Shown: positions 1 through 7,106, counted from the stretch's first letter. The stretch is 64,000 nucleotides of DNA from Paracoccus sp. IB05 (GCF_016405985.1 NZ_JAEFCF010000017.1:1-64000), one strand, 5' to 3'. Notes: generated from the sequence alone by a model not told the origin. Numbers and translations: made by a program.

Positions 1-72
1 ACCCGCTGACTCACAAACATGAATCCGCAGATCAGAGGGATAGCGCAACAAAGCCGTGCAAGACAGTAATAT

Positions 73-86
73 TTGCGGTTCCGCAA
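73..86. repeat. Short inverted repeat at the 3' end of the Imm26-like gene
   Basis: TTGCGG and CCGCAA are separated by two bases directly after the stop of the minus-strand gene at 87-527. There is no clear T-tract, so it is only a weak terminator candidate. Confidence 0.35.
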
Positions 87-527
87 CTATTCGGAGATCA
101 ATAGGCGGGAAATACTGATATAAGAAGAAACCTGACCAGGTTCAATTTTATTACCCCCTAATTTTGCGCCGTGAGCCTTTTTCATTATCTCGTTTGGCTT
201 CCAAATGTACAAATAATTTTCTTCTCTGATGTCGCTTGTGATATCCGGTACTCCAAAAACTGCGTCACGAAAATCAGGCGCAGTTGCGTTTCCTACCACT
301 TCCCATCCGCCGTATTTTATGCACACATTAAGAAACACATGTGAAAAAAAGTCGCTTTTATTTCGTGATGTATTCTGTGGAGATTCAGGATTGAAGTTCT
401 TCAGAGATACAATAATTTCACTATTGAGTTGCGTCTCGTCTATTCCAATGTAATGAACATACGCAGATCTATCATGATCTATGCTCAAGCGGAAAATGTC
501 TCCGATCTTCTTTCTATATCGAGGCAT
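87..527 (-). CDS. Imm26-like immunity protein (putative)
   Basis: This 146-residue protein has an N-terminal KKIGDIFRL segment followed by short strands. A central YGGWEVVGN motif is followed by a proline-containing loop. This order resembles the Imm26 family, whose members neutralise polymorphic toxins in the cytoplasm. The start is the ATG at 527 and the stop a TAG at 87-89. The gene is visibly richer in A and T than the core genes further right, and its codon use is relaxed, which suggests horizontal acquisition. No toxin gene is visible in the window; a partner could lie left of position 1. The family call is by motif resemblance only. A stand-alone orphan immunity gene or an unrelated small beta-rich protein remain possible. 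Confidence 0.5.
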   Translation of the reverse strand: MPRYRKKIGDIFRLSIDHDRSAYVHYIGIDETQLNSEIIVSLKNFNPESPQNTSRNKSDFFSHVFLNVCIKYGGWEVVGNATAPDFRDAVFGVPDITSDIREENYLYIWKPNEIMKKAHGAKLGGNKIEPGQVSSYISISRLLISE

Positions 528-729
528 CTTTCTGTAATTCTAATTTATCTTTGCTTCATCGAATCATCAGGAGAGACTTGCGTCTCACTGTGAGTTTGTT
601 CGGCGTTTACAAACGCGGCCCATGTGCTTGCGTGGCAGATTCGGTCGTCGATGCAGGGGCGAGGCGTTCATGCAGGCATCCCGCTTTGCGTTAAGGATTC
701 GCGCAAGCTATTACAACAGGACAGATTTC
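528..729. other. Intergenic segment with overlapping short hairpins
   Basis: This is the divergent spacer between the Imm26-like gene and the NrdH-like gene. GAGAC (573-577) pairs with GTCTC (582-586) around a TTGC loop, and CTCA-CTG-TGAG (584-594) overlaps it, so the two are mutually exclusive. AGGA lies just upstream of the NrdH-like start at 730. No further gene is supported. Confidence 0.4.
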
Positions 730-951
730 ATGATCACTCTCGACACCAAGCCCGTCCGTGTCCAGTGTGATATTATCAAGTGCGCACTGGATCAGGCTGG
801 GATCCAGTATCGCGTGATCGACCTGACCAAGGACGCTGAGGCTATGGCCTATGTCCAGAGCCTCGGATACCGGCAGGCGCCTGTCGTGGTCATAGATGAT
901 GGCCAGCATTGGGCCGGGTATCAGCCGGGGAAGATCGCCGCGCTGAGGTGA
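730..951 (+). CDS. NrdH-like redoxin lacking the first active-site cysteine
   Basis: This 73-residue thioredoxin-fold protein aligns by eye with NrdH, the electron donor of class Ib ribonucleotide reductase. The diagnostic C-terminal segment SLGYRQAPVVV and the ending HWAGYQPGKIAAL are intact. The active site, normally C-V-Q-C after the KPG segment, reads KPVRVQC here. The N-terminal nucleophilic cysteine is replaced by arginine while the second cysteine remains. Another cysteine occurs five residues later. The ATG at 730 is chosen because NrdH proteins begin MITxYTK and an AGGA precedes it; an in-frame start at 622 would add unrelated sequence. No nrdI, nrdE or nrdF is nearby. It could be a decaying copy or a protein with a non-redox or monothiol role. 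Confidence 0.75.
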   Translation: MITLDTKPVRVQCDIIKCALDQAGIQYRVIDLTKDAEAMAYVQSLGYRQAPVVVIDDGQHWAGYQPGKIAALR

Positions 952-1013
952 ACGCCAGGCAAGGTTTCGGGCTGGAACCTTGCTGATCAAACTTTTGGCC
1001 CAGAAATCTGCAG

Positions 1014-1048
1014 AGAGCCGCCCCGGGATGGCCTGGGCGGCTCTTTTC
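1014..1048 (+). terminator. Rho-independent terminator of the NrdH-like gene
   Basis: AGAGCCGCCC (1014-1023) and GGGCGGCTCT (1035-1044) form a perfect ten-base-pair stem with an eleven-base loop, followed by TTTTC. It lies 60 bases after the NrdH-like stop. Confidence 0.85.
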
Positions 1049-1083
1049 GTTTCGGCGACCGGCGGCTATGCGGGACAAAGCAG

Positions 1084-1467
1084 TCATTCGCCGGTTTCAG
1101 GATGCGAGTGACGCTGTTGCTTGGCTCGCGACACAGCAAAGATCAGAGCGCCAATTCTAAAGGCCAACGCAGCCGGGATCATGAGCAGCGCACCGACCGA
1201 AAGGGCAAAACTGCCTGAAAACGCGATCTTACCCATGACGGCTTCCGGCTCGACATTCCACATGATGAGATGCAGGCAGCATGACGCGACAAAGAGAACA
1301 AAGGCCGCAAGGGTCCAATTCGGCAGGACCAGAATCCATGTGATCAACGCGGCGATCAGACAGGCTAGCGGCGAAGCAAACATAAGCGCGGCAAACAGAA
1401 AGCCGAAGGCACCTGCACCCGCTCCTCCCATCTGCCTGTCATCCTCACTGTGTCGGCCTCTCGACAC
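1084..1467 (-). CDS. Small integral membrane protein of unknown function
   Basis: This 127-residue protein has a short charged N-terminus, then roughly four hydrophobic segments (about residues 17-38, 39-62, 55-72 and 84-112) and a basic, histidine-containing tail. Family is not recognised. It converges with the NrdH-like gene, whose terminator lies in between, and no operon partner is adjacent. The assignment as a real gene rests on the membrane-protein composition and the absence of a competing reading frame. An ATG 36 bases inside the frame, at the MGGAGAGAFGF segment, could be the true start. Confidence 0.55.
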   Translation of the reverse strand: MSRGRHSEDDRQMGGAGAGAFGFLFAALMFASPLACLIAALITWILVLPNWTLAAFVLFVASCCLHLIMWNVEPEAVMGKIAFSGSFALSVGALLMIPAALAFRIGALIFAVSRAKQQRHSHPETGE

Positions 1468-1507
1468 AGTAGCATATACTGGGGCGAAAGGCAGCTAAGG
1501 GCTCAAA

Positions 1508-1823
1508 GCAACTTCCACCACCGGTGGAGGTTATCCCCGAAAGTGGGAAAAGCTTCTTCTGGCCGGGAAGAAGCTTGCGGTCCCCGGTTCTGGTGACCGC
1601 AAGTCAGACCAGGGATCACCGGTCTGGCAGGCTGGTACGAATGGCGTCCCGACCTCACACCCCGATTTCGGGGTCTGGCCTAAGCAAGAAACCTGGCTTT
1701 GCTCCCCCGTTCTGGGGAGCGATCGCTGTCCAGTGTGGACGGGCGGATGGCCTCAGATGTGAGGGCATCTCAGCGCCCTCATAGGGCTTCACGAATCGGA
1801 AATGTTCCGCTTATGTTCTAAGC
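1508..1823. repeat. Non-coding stretch packed with consecutive hairpins
   Basis: This gap of about 350 bases consists almost entirely of adjacent inverted repeats. Arms are TCCACC/GGTGGA (1514-1528), AAGCTTCTTC/GAAGAAGCTT (1550-1576), CTTGCGGTC/GACCGCAAG (1574-1603), CAGACC/GGTCTG (1605-1626), CCCCGA/TCGGGG (1660-1673), GCTCCCC/GGGGAGC (1701-1720), GTCCA/TGGAC (1728-1740), AGATG/CATCT (1755-1770), GAGGGC/GCCCTC (1761-1780), GCCCT/AGGGC (1775-1787) and GCTTA/TAAGC (1809-1823). Some overlap and would be mutually exclusive. The motif CCCCGTTCTGG or CCCCGGTTCTGG recurs in two loops. No protein-coding signal is convincing. The nature of the element is unknown. Confidence 0.6.
1755..1772. repeat. 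Copy 1 of a motif flanking the zinc-ribbon ORF
   Basis: The segment reads AGATGTGAGGGCATCTCA. Its two halves recur, split by ten bases, at 2039-2070 on the other side of the small ORF at 1824-2030. Confidence 0.6.
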
Positions 1824-2030
1824 ATGAAGCACGCATTCAATCTCACATGCTCTTGCGGTCAGGGTCGACTGCTGCCCGCCCAGGATACCCCGTCTGCTTG
1901 GTTAGAGCCCGGCGGCCGGGTGATCAAGGAATCGGCCCTTTCAATCATGAAGTGCCTGCACTGCGGTCACCGTGGGGCGCCAGTAGAGGTATCGCTTGTG
2001 ATCACTGAAGCGGTGTCAGCGAATGCTTAA
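1824..2030 (+). CDS. Small zinc-ribbon-like protein
   Basis: This 68-residue ORF has a C-S-C-G motif near residues 9-12 and a C-L-H-C-G-H motif near residues 45-50. The spacing suits a small treble-clef or zinc-ribbon fold. The sequence between the two knuckles, with a W-L-E-P-G-G run, is not recognised. The ATG at 1824 is not preceded by an obvious Shine-Dalgarno sequence; instead a GCTTA/TAAGC hairpin ends at 1823. Codon use is less GC-biased at third positions than in the core genes to the right. The ORF is bracketed by two copies of a repeated motif (1755-1772 and 2039-2070). It may be a real accessory gene or a chance ORF in a structured element. Confidence 0.5.
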   Translation: MKHAFNLTCSCGQGRLLPAQDTPSAWLEPGGRVIKESALSIMKCLHCGHRGAPVEVSLVITEAVSANA

Positions 2031-2296
2031 GGACGAAGAGATGTGAGGTACCCTCTGCGAGGGCATCTCACTCCCTGAGCCTGCTACTGCTTGGACCTGC
2101 CGGTATCACGGCATAGCCACCCATACCGTGATCTCGCTGAATTCAGTGCGGGCACCCATACCGAATTCAGGTTTCAGCCCAGAGATCGCGACTTTGATCT
2201 CCGATTCGTACTTCACGGGGGAGGGTGGGGCTGCCTGCCGTAGAGGCATCCAAGGGTGGCGAGACTGTTCCCCCGGTGTTCCCCCGGCCCAGAACG
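2031..2296. repeat. Second hairpin-rich non-coding stretch
   Basis: Inverted repeats here are GAGATG/CATCTC (2038-2069) enclosing CCCTC/GAGGG (2051-2063), ATCACGG/CCGTGAT (2105-2132), CTGAATTC/GAATTCAG (2137-2170) and GAGATC/GATCTC (2182-2201). The 3' arms of the second and third hairpins both follow or overlap the same 11-base sequence CACCCATACCG (2118-2128 and 2153-2163). An exact tandem duplication of TGTTCCCCCGG occupies 2266-2287. No coding sequence is supported. The stretch lies directly downstream of the 3' end of tRNA-Asn. Confidence 0.6.
2039..2070. repeat. Copy 2 of the motif flanking the zinc-ribbon ORF
   Basis: AGATGTGAGG (2039-2048) and GAGGGCATCTCA (2059-2070) match the two halves of the copy at 1755-1772, with a ten-base insertion that completes an inner CCCTC/GAGGG stem. 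Confidence 0.6.
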
Positions 2297-2321
2297 AGAA
2301 AGACCCGCCCGAAGGCAGGCC
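2297..2321 (-). terminator. Terminator of tRNA-Asn (minus strand)
   Basis: Read on the minus strand, an eight-pair stem with two G-U wobbles closes a TTCG tetraloop and is followed by TTTCT. It sits 33 bases beyond the tRNA-Asn 3' end. Confidence 0.75.
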
Positions 2322-2353
2322 TTTTCTATGTAGCTGATTTTCCTAGGAAAAAC

Positions 2354-2428
2354 TGGCTCCGGCGGTAGGGATCGAACCTACGACCAATTGATTAACAGTC
2401 AACTGCTCTACCGCTGAGCTACGCCGGA
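2354..2428 (-). tRNA. tRNA-Asn (anticodon GTT)
   Basis: The minus strand folds as a 75-base tRNA with acceptor stem TCCGGCG/CGCCGGA, discriminator G and an encoded CCA. The D arm is GCTCAGCGGTAGAGC, the anticodon loop CTGTTAA carries GTT, and the T arm contains GGTTCGATCCC. The 3' end faces the hairpin-rich accessory region on the left, the usual geometry when a tRNA serves as an integration site. No second copy of its 3' end was found in the window. Confidence 0.97.
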
Positions 2429-2508
2429 ACACGGGGCGACGTATAGCCAGAGGATCCTGGGGCGGCAAGAGGCAAAACCAGAAAAACATGCGAAAAAATT
2501 CTTTTGCG

Positions 2509-3441
2509 TCATCGGGCGGTTACCAGCGGTGAGGAGCCGGGCCAGGCGGTGGTTGTGACCTGCTCGCGGCTGGTCAGATCGGCGATATGGGCCAGAAGGT
2601 TGCGTCTTGCCGCGGGCCAGAGGGTCTTGGGCGTATCGGCGTAGACGATGGGCAGGAGGTCGTCCGGGCTCATCGGCTGCGAGGTGAGGGCGGCGAGGAG
2701 TTTCGCCTCGCGCTTCAGGCGGTGACCGATCAGCGCGGCGATTCTTGCGGCGGGATCGTCAATCACCTCGCCATGGCAGGGCAGGAGGCAGCTCCAGCTT
2801 TCTGCGGCAAGGCGCTGCAGTGACGTCATATAGGCGCCCATATCGCCATCGGGCAGCGAGACGAGGCTCGGCGCCCAGGCCATGACGTGATCGCCGCAAA
2901 ACAACGCGCCGCGCCAGGCGAAGCTCAGATGCTCGGCGCTGTGACCGGGGGTGTGGAGGGTGCGAAAGGTCTCGGATCCGATCTGAAACTCCGCGCCATC
3001 TGCGAGGCGGATATCCGGCGCGAAGCTTCGGTCGATCCCCTCGCCACCGCTCAGGCCGGCTGCCTCAAGCGCCTGCATCGCCGGGGAACGGCCCGATCCG
3101 GCAGGGCCAAAGCCGTAAACCGGGGCGCTGGTCGCGCGGGCGAGATCCGGCACAAGCGCCGAATGGTCGAGATGCGGGTGCGTCACGAGGATGGCGGCGA
3201 TTCTCTCGTGCGGATCCAGGGCCGCGACAATCGCGTCCAGATGCGCGGGCAAAGCCGGGCCGGGGTCGATCACCGTGACCGCACCGTGACCGACCAGCCA
3301 GGTCGTGGTGCCCGGCCCGGTCAGCGGCCCGGGATTATCGGCAAGCACCCGGCGCAGGGGCAGACCGGCAAGCGCTGCCTCGCCAACTGCCGCGGCGACT
3401 GTCCCGGCCTGCAAGGACGGCTTTTCTTCTTCGGACGACAT
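2509..3441 (-). CDS. MBL-fold metallo-hydrolase
   Basis: This 310-residue cytoplasmic protein belongs to the metallo-beta-lactamase superfamily (LACTB2 / glyoxalase II-like hydrolases). The dinuclear metal motif is T-H-P-H-L-D-H, and further ligands lie in LHTPGHS, FCGDH and PCHGE. Substrate cannot be deduced. The start is placed at the ATG at 3441 (MSSEEEK), because the longer frame from 3474 runs into the divergent kinase gene. Only 15 bases separate it from the histidine-kinase start at 3457, so at least one of the two promoters must lie inside a coding region. A C-terminal helical domain of about 80 residues is typical of this subgroup. Confidence 0.88.
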   Translation of the reverse strand: MSSEEEKPSLQAGTVAAAVGEAALAGLPLRRVLADNPGPLTGPGTTTWLVGHGAVTVIDPGPALPAHLDAIVAALDPHERIAAILVTHPHLDHSALVPDLARATSAPVYGFGPAGSGRSPAMQALEAAGLSGGEGIDRSFAPDIRLADGAEFQIGSETFRTLHTPGHSAEHLSFAWRGALFCGDHVMAWAPSLVSLPDGDMGAYMTSLQRLAAESWSCLLPCHGEVIDDPAARIAALIGHRLKREAKLLAALTSQPMSPDDLLPIVYADTPKTLWPAARRNLLAHIADLTSREQVTTTAWPGSSPLVTAR

Positions 3442-3456
3442 CTCTAGCCTCTTCGC

Positions 3457-4779
3457 ATGATCACATTGAAACATCTGCTACCGCGCGGGATCTATGGCAG
3501 GGCCGCCCTGATCCTGGTGCTGCCCATCGTCATCATTCAGCTTGTGGTGTCCATGGCTTTCATCCAGCGCCATTATGAGGGGGTGACCCGGCAGATGACG
3601 GGGGGGGTGGCGATTGATCTCGCCTATCTCCTGCAGGAATTCGGGGCCGGGAGCAGTGCGGAAGAGGCGCGGGCGCGGGCCGATGCGATTGGCGGGCCGC
3701 TGCAGATCACGGTGACCTTTCCGCCAGGTCCGTTTGCGCCGGTCGACGACTCGGTTGCGATCCTCGACTTTTCGGGCCGGGCAATTGTCGAGACCCTCCA
3801 TGCCGAGATCCCCGAGATGCGCGCGGCAGATGTCTCGGGCGATGACCGGACGGTGCGCACCAGAATCGCGACGCCCTTTGGCGATATCCAGGCCGATATC
3901 GCGCGGCGCAGGATGTCTGCGACCAATCCGCATCAGCTTTTGGTGCTGATGGTGCTCACCTCGGTGCTGATGACGGTGATTTCGTTCTTCTTCCTGCGCC
4001 GGCAGCTGCGCCCGATCGCGAAACTGGCCGAGGCGGCAGAGGCCTTCGGGCGCGGCGAGCGCATCGCTTACCGGCCGCGCGGCGCGCTGGAAGTGCGGGC
4101 GGCAGGGCGCGCTTTCGTCGAGATGCGCGACCGGATCGAGCGGCAGATTGAACAGCGGATGCTGATGCTCTCGGGCGTCAGCCATGATCTCAGGACGCCG
4201 CTGACCCGGATGCGACTGGCGCTGTCGCTGATGCCCGAAGATGAGGACAGCCGCGATCTTCAGGCCGATGTGATCCAGATGGAGCGCCTCGTGGATGAGT
4301 TTCTCGCTTTCGTGCGCGGCGATGCGACCGAGGGGGAGGAGGATTGCGACCCCGCCGCCATCGCAACCGAGGTGATCCAGGCCGCCCGGCGCGGCGGCGG
4401 CACGGTGGCGGATCTTGTTGTGACCGGAGTGTCCCGGCGGGCGAAGCTGCGGGTTCAGGGGGTGCATCGCGCGCTGGAGAACCTCCTGGGCAATGCGCTC
4501 CGCCATGGCAGCATGGCGCAGATCAGCCTGAGCTTTTCGCCTCATACCCTTGTCTTCGCGGTGGAAGACAATGGCCCCGGCATTCCTGAGTCTGAGCGTG
4601 AAAAAGCGGTGCAGCCCTTTACCCGGCTCGGCAGCGCGCGTGACCCCAACCAGGGCGGCGGCGTCGGGCTTGGCCTTTCGATTACCGCGGATATTGCGGC
4701 GAGCCACGGCGGTGCGCTCTGGCTTGGGACCGGCAGGGATCTGGGCGGGCTCAGGGCCGAGATGCGGCTGCGGCGCTAG
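3457..4779 (+). CDS. EnvZ-like sensor histidine kinase
   Basis: This 440-residue membrane histidine kinase has a transmembrane segment at about residues 14-34, a short periplasmic region, and a second segment near 158-178. A HAMP linker follows, then the H-box SHDLRTPLTRMRL with the phospho-acceptor His243. The catalytic ATPase domain has the N-box LENLLGNALRH, the G1 box VEDNGPGIP and the G2 box GGGVGLGLSI. This layout matches EnvZ/OmpR-type kinases. No response regulator is adjacent, so the partner is elsewhere or further away. The start lacks a convincing Shine-Dalgarno sequence. Its input signal is unknown; osmotic or envelope sensing is only a family-level guess. Confidence 0.88.
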   Translation: MITLKHLLPRGIYGRAALILVLPIVIIQLVVSMAFIQRHYEGVTRQMTGGVAIDLAYLLQEFGAGSSAEEARARADAIGGPLQITVTFPPGPFAPVDDSVAILDFSGRAIVETLHAEIPEMRAADVSGDDRTVRTRIATPFGDIQADIARRRMSATNPHQLLVLMVLTSVLMTVISFFFLRRQLRPIAKLAEAAEAFGRGERIAYRPRGALEVRAAGRAFVEMRDRIERQIEQRMLMLSGVSHDLRTPLTRMRLALSLMPEDEDSRDLQADVIQMERLVDEFLAFVRGDATEGEEDCDPAAIATEVIQAARRGGGTVADLVVTGVSRRAKLRVQGVHRALENLLGNALRHGSMAQISLSFSPHTLVFAVEDNGPGIPESEREKAVQPFTRLGSARDPNQGGGVGLGLSITADIAASHGGALWLGTGRDLGGLRAEMRLRR

Positions 4780-4791
4780 GGGCGAGGCGCG

Positions 4792-4840
4792 ATGCGGCGG
4801 GGAAAGGTGGGAGCCCTCCCTTGCAGCCCCTCTGCCGCAT
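4792..4840. other. Nested inverted repeats after the histidine kinase gene
   Basis: ATGCGGC (4792-4798) pairs with GCCGCAT (4834-4840), enclosing a GGGAG/CTCCC hairpin at 4809-4820. There is no T-tract, so this may be a Rho-dependent end or a processing structure rather than an intrinsic terminator. Confidence 0.45.
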
Positions 4841-4850
4841 GACTAAGATT

Positions 4851-4865
4851 CCGGAAACTTTCCGG
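4851..4865. promoter_or_regulatory. Perfect inverted repeat upstream of clpP
   Basis: CCGGAAA and TTTCCGG are separated by one base, ending 37 bases before the clpP start. The position suits an operator or a 5'-UTR hairpin. No regulator is identified. Confidence 0.4.
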
Positions 4866-4902
4866 CAGTAACACAGATTTTGAACTGAAGAGGCAGGCCC
4901 CG

Positions 4903-5535
4903 ATGCGCGATCCCGTTGAACACTATATGAATACGCTGGTCCCCATGGTCGTCGAACAGACCAGCCGGGGCGAGCGCGCCTATGACATCTATTCGCGCAT
5001 GCTGAAGGAACGGATCATCTTCCTCTCCGGCCCGGTGCATGACGGCATGTCCTCGCTGATCTGCGCGCAGTTGCTGTTCCTTGAGGCGGAAAACCCGACC
5101 AAGGAAATCTCGATGTATATCAACAGCCCCGGCGGCGTGGTGACCTCGGGTCTGTCGATCTATGACACGATGCAGTACATTCGCCCGAAGGTTTCGACGC
5201 TGGTGATCGGCCAGGCGGCCTCGATGGGCTCGCTGCTGCTCCAGGCCGGCGAAAAGGGCATGCGGTTCAGCCTGCCGAATTCCTCGGTGATGGTGCACCA
5301 GCCCTCGGGCGGCTACCAGGGCCAGGCGACCGACATCCTGATTCACGCCCGCAATACCGAACGGCTGAAACGGCGCCTGAACGAGATCTATGTCAAACAT
5401 ACCGGCAATGATCTGAAAACGGTCGAGGACGCGCTGGAGCGCGACAATTTCATGACCGCCGAGGAAGCCAGGGCCTGGGGGCTGGTCGATGAGATCGTGG
5501 CTGAGCGCGGTAAGGCTGACGATCTCGCCAAGTGA
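4903..5535 (+). CDS. clpP: ATP-dependent Clp protease proteolytic subunit
   Basis: ClpP forms the tetradecameric serine-protease chamber that degrades substrates unfolded by ClpX or ClpA. The 210-residue length is normal for the family. The catalytic triad is visible as Ser107 in [11 protein letters not shown], His132 in MVHQPSGG and Asp176 in the VEDALERD segment. The N-terminal segment [17 protein letters not shown] fits the axial-loop region. clpX follows on the same strand after a 202-base spacer, so the two may be co-transcribed or have separate promoters. Preceded by an inverted repeat at 4851-4865. Confidence 0.97.
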   Translation: MRDPVEHYMNTLVPMVVEQTSRGERAYDIYSRMLKERIIFLSGPVHDGMSSLICAQLLFLEAENPTKEISMYINSPGGVVTSGLSIYDTMQYIRPKVSTLVIGQAASMGSLLLQAGEKGMRFSLPNSSVMVHQPSGGYQGQATDILIHARNTERLKRRLNEIYVKHTGNDLKTVEDALERDNFMTAEEARAWGLVDEIVAERGKADDLAK

Positions 5536-5571
5536 GAACCGGCCAGGGAAGAATCATTTCTGGCACCGGCG

Positions 5572-5592
5572 CGGCAGGTTTATCGCCTGCCG
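5572..5592 (+). other. Hairpin between clpP and clpX
   Basis: CGGCAGG (5572-5578) and CCTGCCG (5586-5592) form a seven-pair stem 37 bases after the clpP stop. Without a T-run it is more likely an mRNA stabiliser or partial attenuator than a full terminator. Confidence 0.45.
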
Positions 5593-5737
5593 TGACCGCA
5601 GAATGACAGCGATGTGAAGATTGGCCCGGGAGCGGGCCATCCTCGGGCGATTTGGCGTTGTGGAGGTTTCGGACCTGTCCTAGACTTCTGCACTGAAATG
5701 GCCGCGTTATCCGCGCGGCGACTGCAAAGGGTTACGC

Positions 5738-7003
5738 ATGGCCACCAATTCGGGCGACAGCAAGAACACGCTTTATTGCTCGTTCTGCGGCAAAAGCCAG
5801 CATGAGGTCCGCAAGCTGATCGCCGGACCGACCGTGTTCATCTGTGATGAATGCGTCGAGCTTTGCATGGATATCATCCGCGAAGAGACCAAGACTTCGG
5901 GGCTGAAAACCGGCGAGGGCGTGCCGACGCCGCGCGAGATCTGCAAGGTTCTCGACGATTATGTCGTTGGTCAGTCCCATGCGAAACGCGTGCTCTCGGT
6001 CGCGGTTCACAACCATTACAAGCGCCTGAACCATTCGTCGAAACAGGATATCGAACTTTCGAAATCGAATATCCTGCTGATCGGCCCGACCGGGACGGGT
6101 AAGACGCTGCTGGCGCAGACGCTGGCGCGGATCCTCGATGTGCCGTTTACGATGGCGGATGCGACGACGCTGACCGAAGCCGGCTATGTCGGCGAGGATG
6201 TCGAGAACATCATTCTGAAACTGCTGCAGGCCTCGGAATATAATGTCGAGCGTGCGCAGCGCGGCATCGTCTATATCGACGAGGTCGACAAGATCACCCG
6301 CAAATCCGACAATCCCTCGATCACCCGTGACGTCTCGGGCGAGGGCGTGCAGCAGGCGCTGTTGAAGATCATGGAGGGCACGGTCGCCTCGGTGCCGCCG
6401 CAGGGCGGGCGCAAGCATCCGCAGCAGGAATTCCTCCAGGTCGACACCACCAATATCCTCTTCATCTGCGGCGGCGCCTTTGCCGGTCTTGACCGGATCA
6501 TCGCGCAGCGCGGCAAGGGTTCGGGGATCGGGTTCGGCGCCACGGTCAAAGGCCCGGATGAGCGCGGTGTTGGCGAGCTTTTCAAAGAGCTGGAGCCGGA
6601 AGATCTGCTGAAATTCGGTCTGATCCCGGAATTCGTCGGCCGTCTGCCGGTGCTGGCAACGCTGGAAGACCTCGACGAGGCGGCACTGGTCACCATTCTG
6701 ACCGAGCCGAAAAACGCGCTGGTGAAACAGTATCAGCGGCTTTTCGAGATCGAGAATGTGAAGCTGACCTTCACCACCGAGGCGCTTTCGGCGATCGCGC
6801 AGCGCGCGATCAAGCGCAAAACCGGCGCCCGTGGCCTGCGCTCGATCATGGAAGATATCCTGCTTGATACCATGTTCGAACTCCCTGGCATGGAAGGCGT
6901 GCAGGAAGTTGTGGTGAATGAGGAAGTGGTCGGCGGCAAGGCGGTGCCTTTGCTGGTCCATACCGAAACGCCGAACAAGAAAAAGCAGGCCGCCAGCGCC
7001 TGA
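5738..7003 (+). CDS. clpX: ATP-dependent Clp protease ATP-binding subunit ClpX
   Basis: ClpX is the hexameric AAA+ unfoldase that feeds substrates into ClpP. The N-terminal zinc-binding domain has Cys14, Cys17, Cys36 and Cys39. Walker A is GPTGTGKT at residues 116-123, and the Walker B region is VYIDEVDKI. The pore loop and sensor regions, including the GGAFAGLD segment and the C-terminal GARGLRSI sensor-2 motif, are present. Length of 421 residues is normal. The gene follows clpP and is closed by an intrinsic terminator at 7027-7055. In alphaproteobacteria ClpXP is central to cell-cycle proteolysis. Confidence 0.97.
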   Translation: MATNSGDSKNTLYCSFCGKSQHEVRKLIAGPTVFICDECVELCMDIIREETKTSGLKTGEGVPTPREICKVLDDYVVGQSHAKRVLSVAVHNHYKRLNHSSKQDIELSKSNILLIGPTGTGKTLLAQTLARILDVPFTMADATTLTEAGYVGEDVENIILKLLQASEYNVERAQRGIVYIDEVDKITRKSDNPSITRDVSGEGVQQALLKIMEGTVASVPPQGGRKHPQQEFLQVDTTNILFICGGAFAGLDRIIAQRGKGSGIGFGATVKGPDERGVGELFKELEPEDLLKFGLIPEFVGRLPVLATLEDLDEAALVTILTEPKNALVKQYQRLFEIENVKLTFTTEALSAIAQRAIKRKTGARGLRSIMEDILLDTMFELPGMEGVQEVVVNEEVVGGKAVPLLVHTETPNKKKQAASA

Positions 7004-7026
7004 GGGGCTGACGGAGCAGAACAGAG

Positions 7027-7055
7027 GGGCGTGCCGGTGACGGTGCGCCCTTTTT
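7027..7055 (+). terminator. Rho-independent terminator of clpX
   Basis: GGGCG (7027-7031) pairs with CGCCC (7046-7050), with an inner CCG/CGG, and is followed by TTTTT. It starts 24 bases after the clpX stop. Confidence 0.85.
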
Positions 7056-7084
7056 CTGTGTGGCCGGCTGGCGCAGCTGCGGAA

Positions 7085-7106
7085 GCCTCCGGCGGGGATA
7101 TTTAAG
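7085..7106 (+). repeat. Dispersed intergenic repeat, copy A
   Basis: GCCTCCGGCGGGGATATTTAAG matches copies at 41781-41829 and, inverted, 57096-57116, with a diverged form at 33360-33378. It lies upstream of the NDUFA12 gene. Confidence 0.65.

Noticed and set aside
1524-1784. 86-codon open frame in the hairpin-rich stretch
   Set aside because: No protein-like composition; the DNA is better explained by consecutive inverted repeats.
2354-2428. Duplicated att site from the tRNA-Asn 3' end
   Set aside because: No second copy of the T-arm/acceptor sequence was found in the window.
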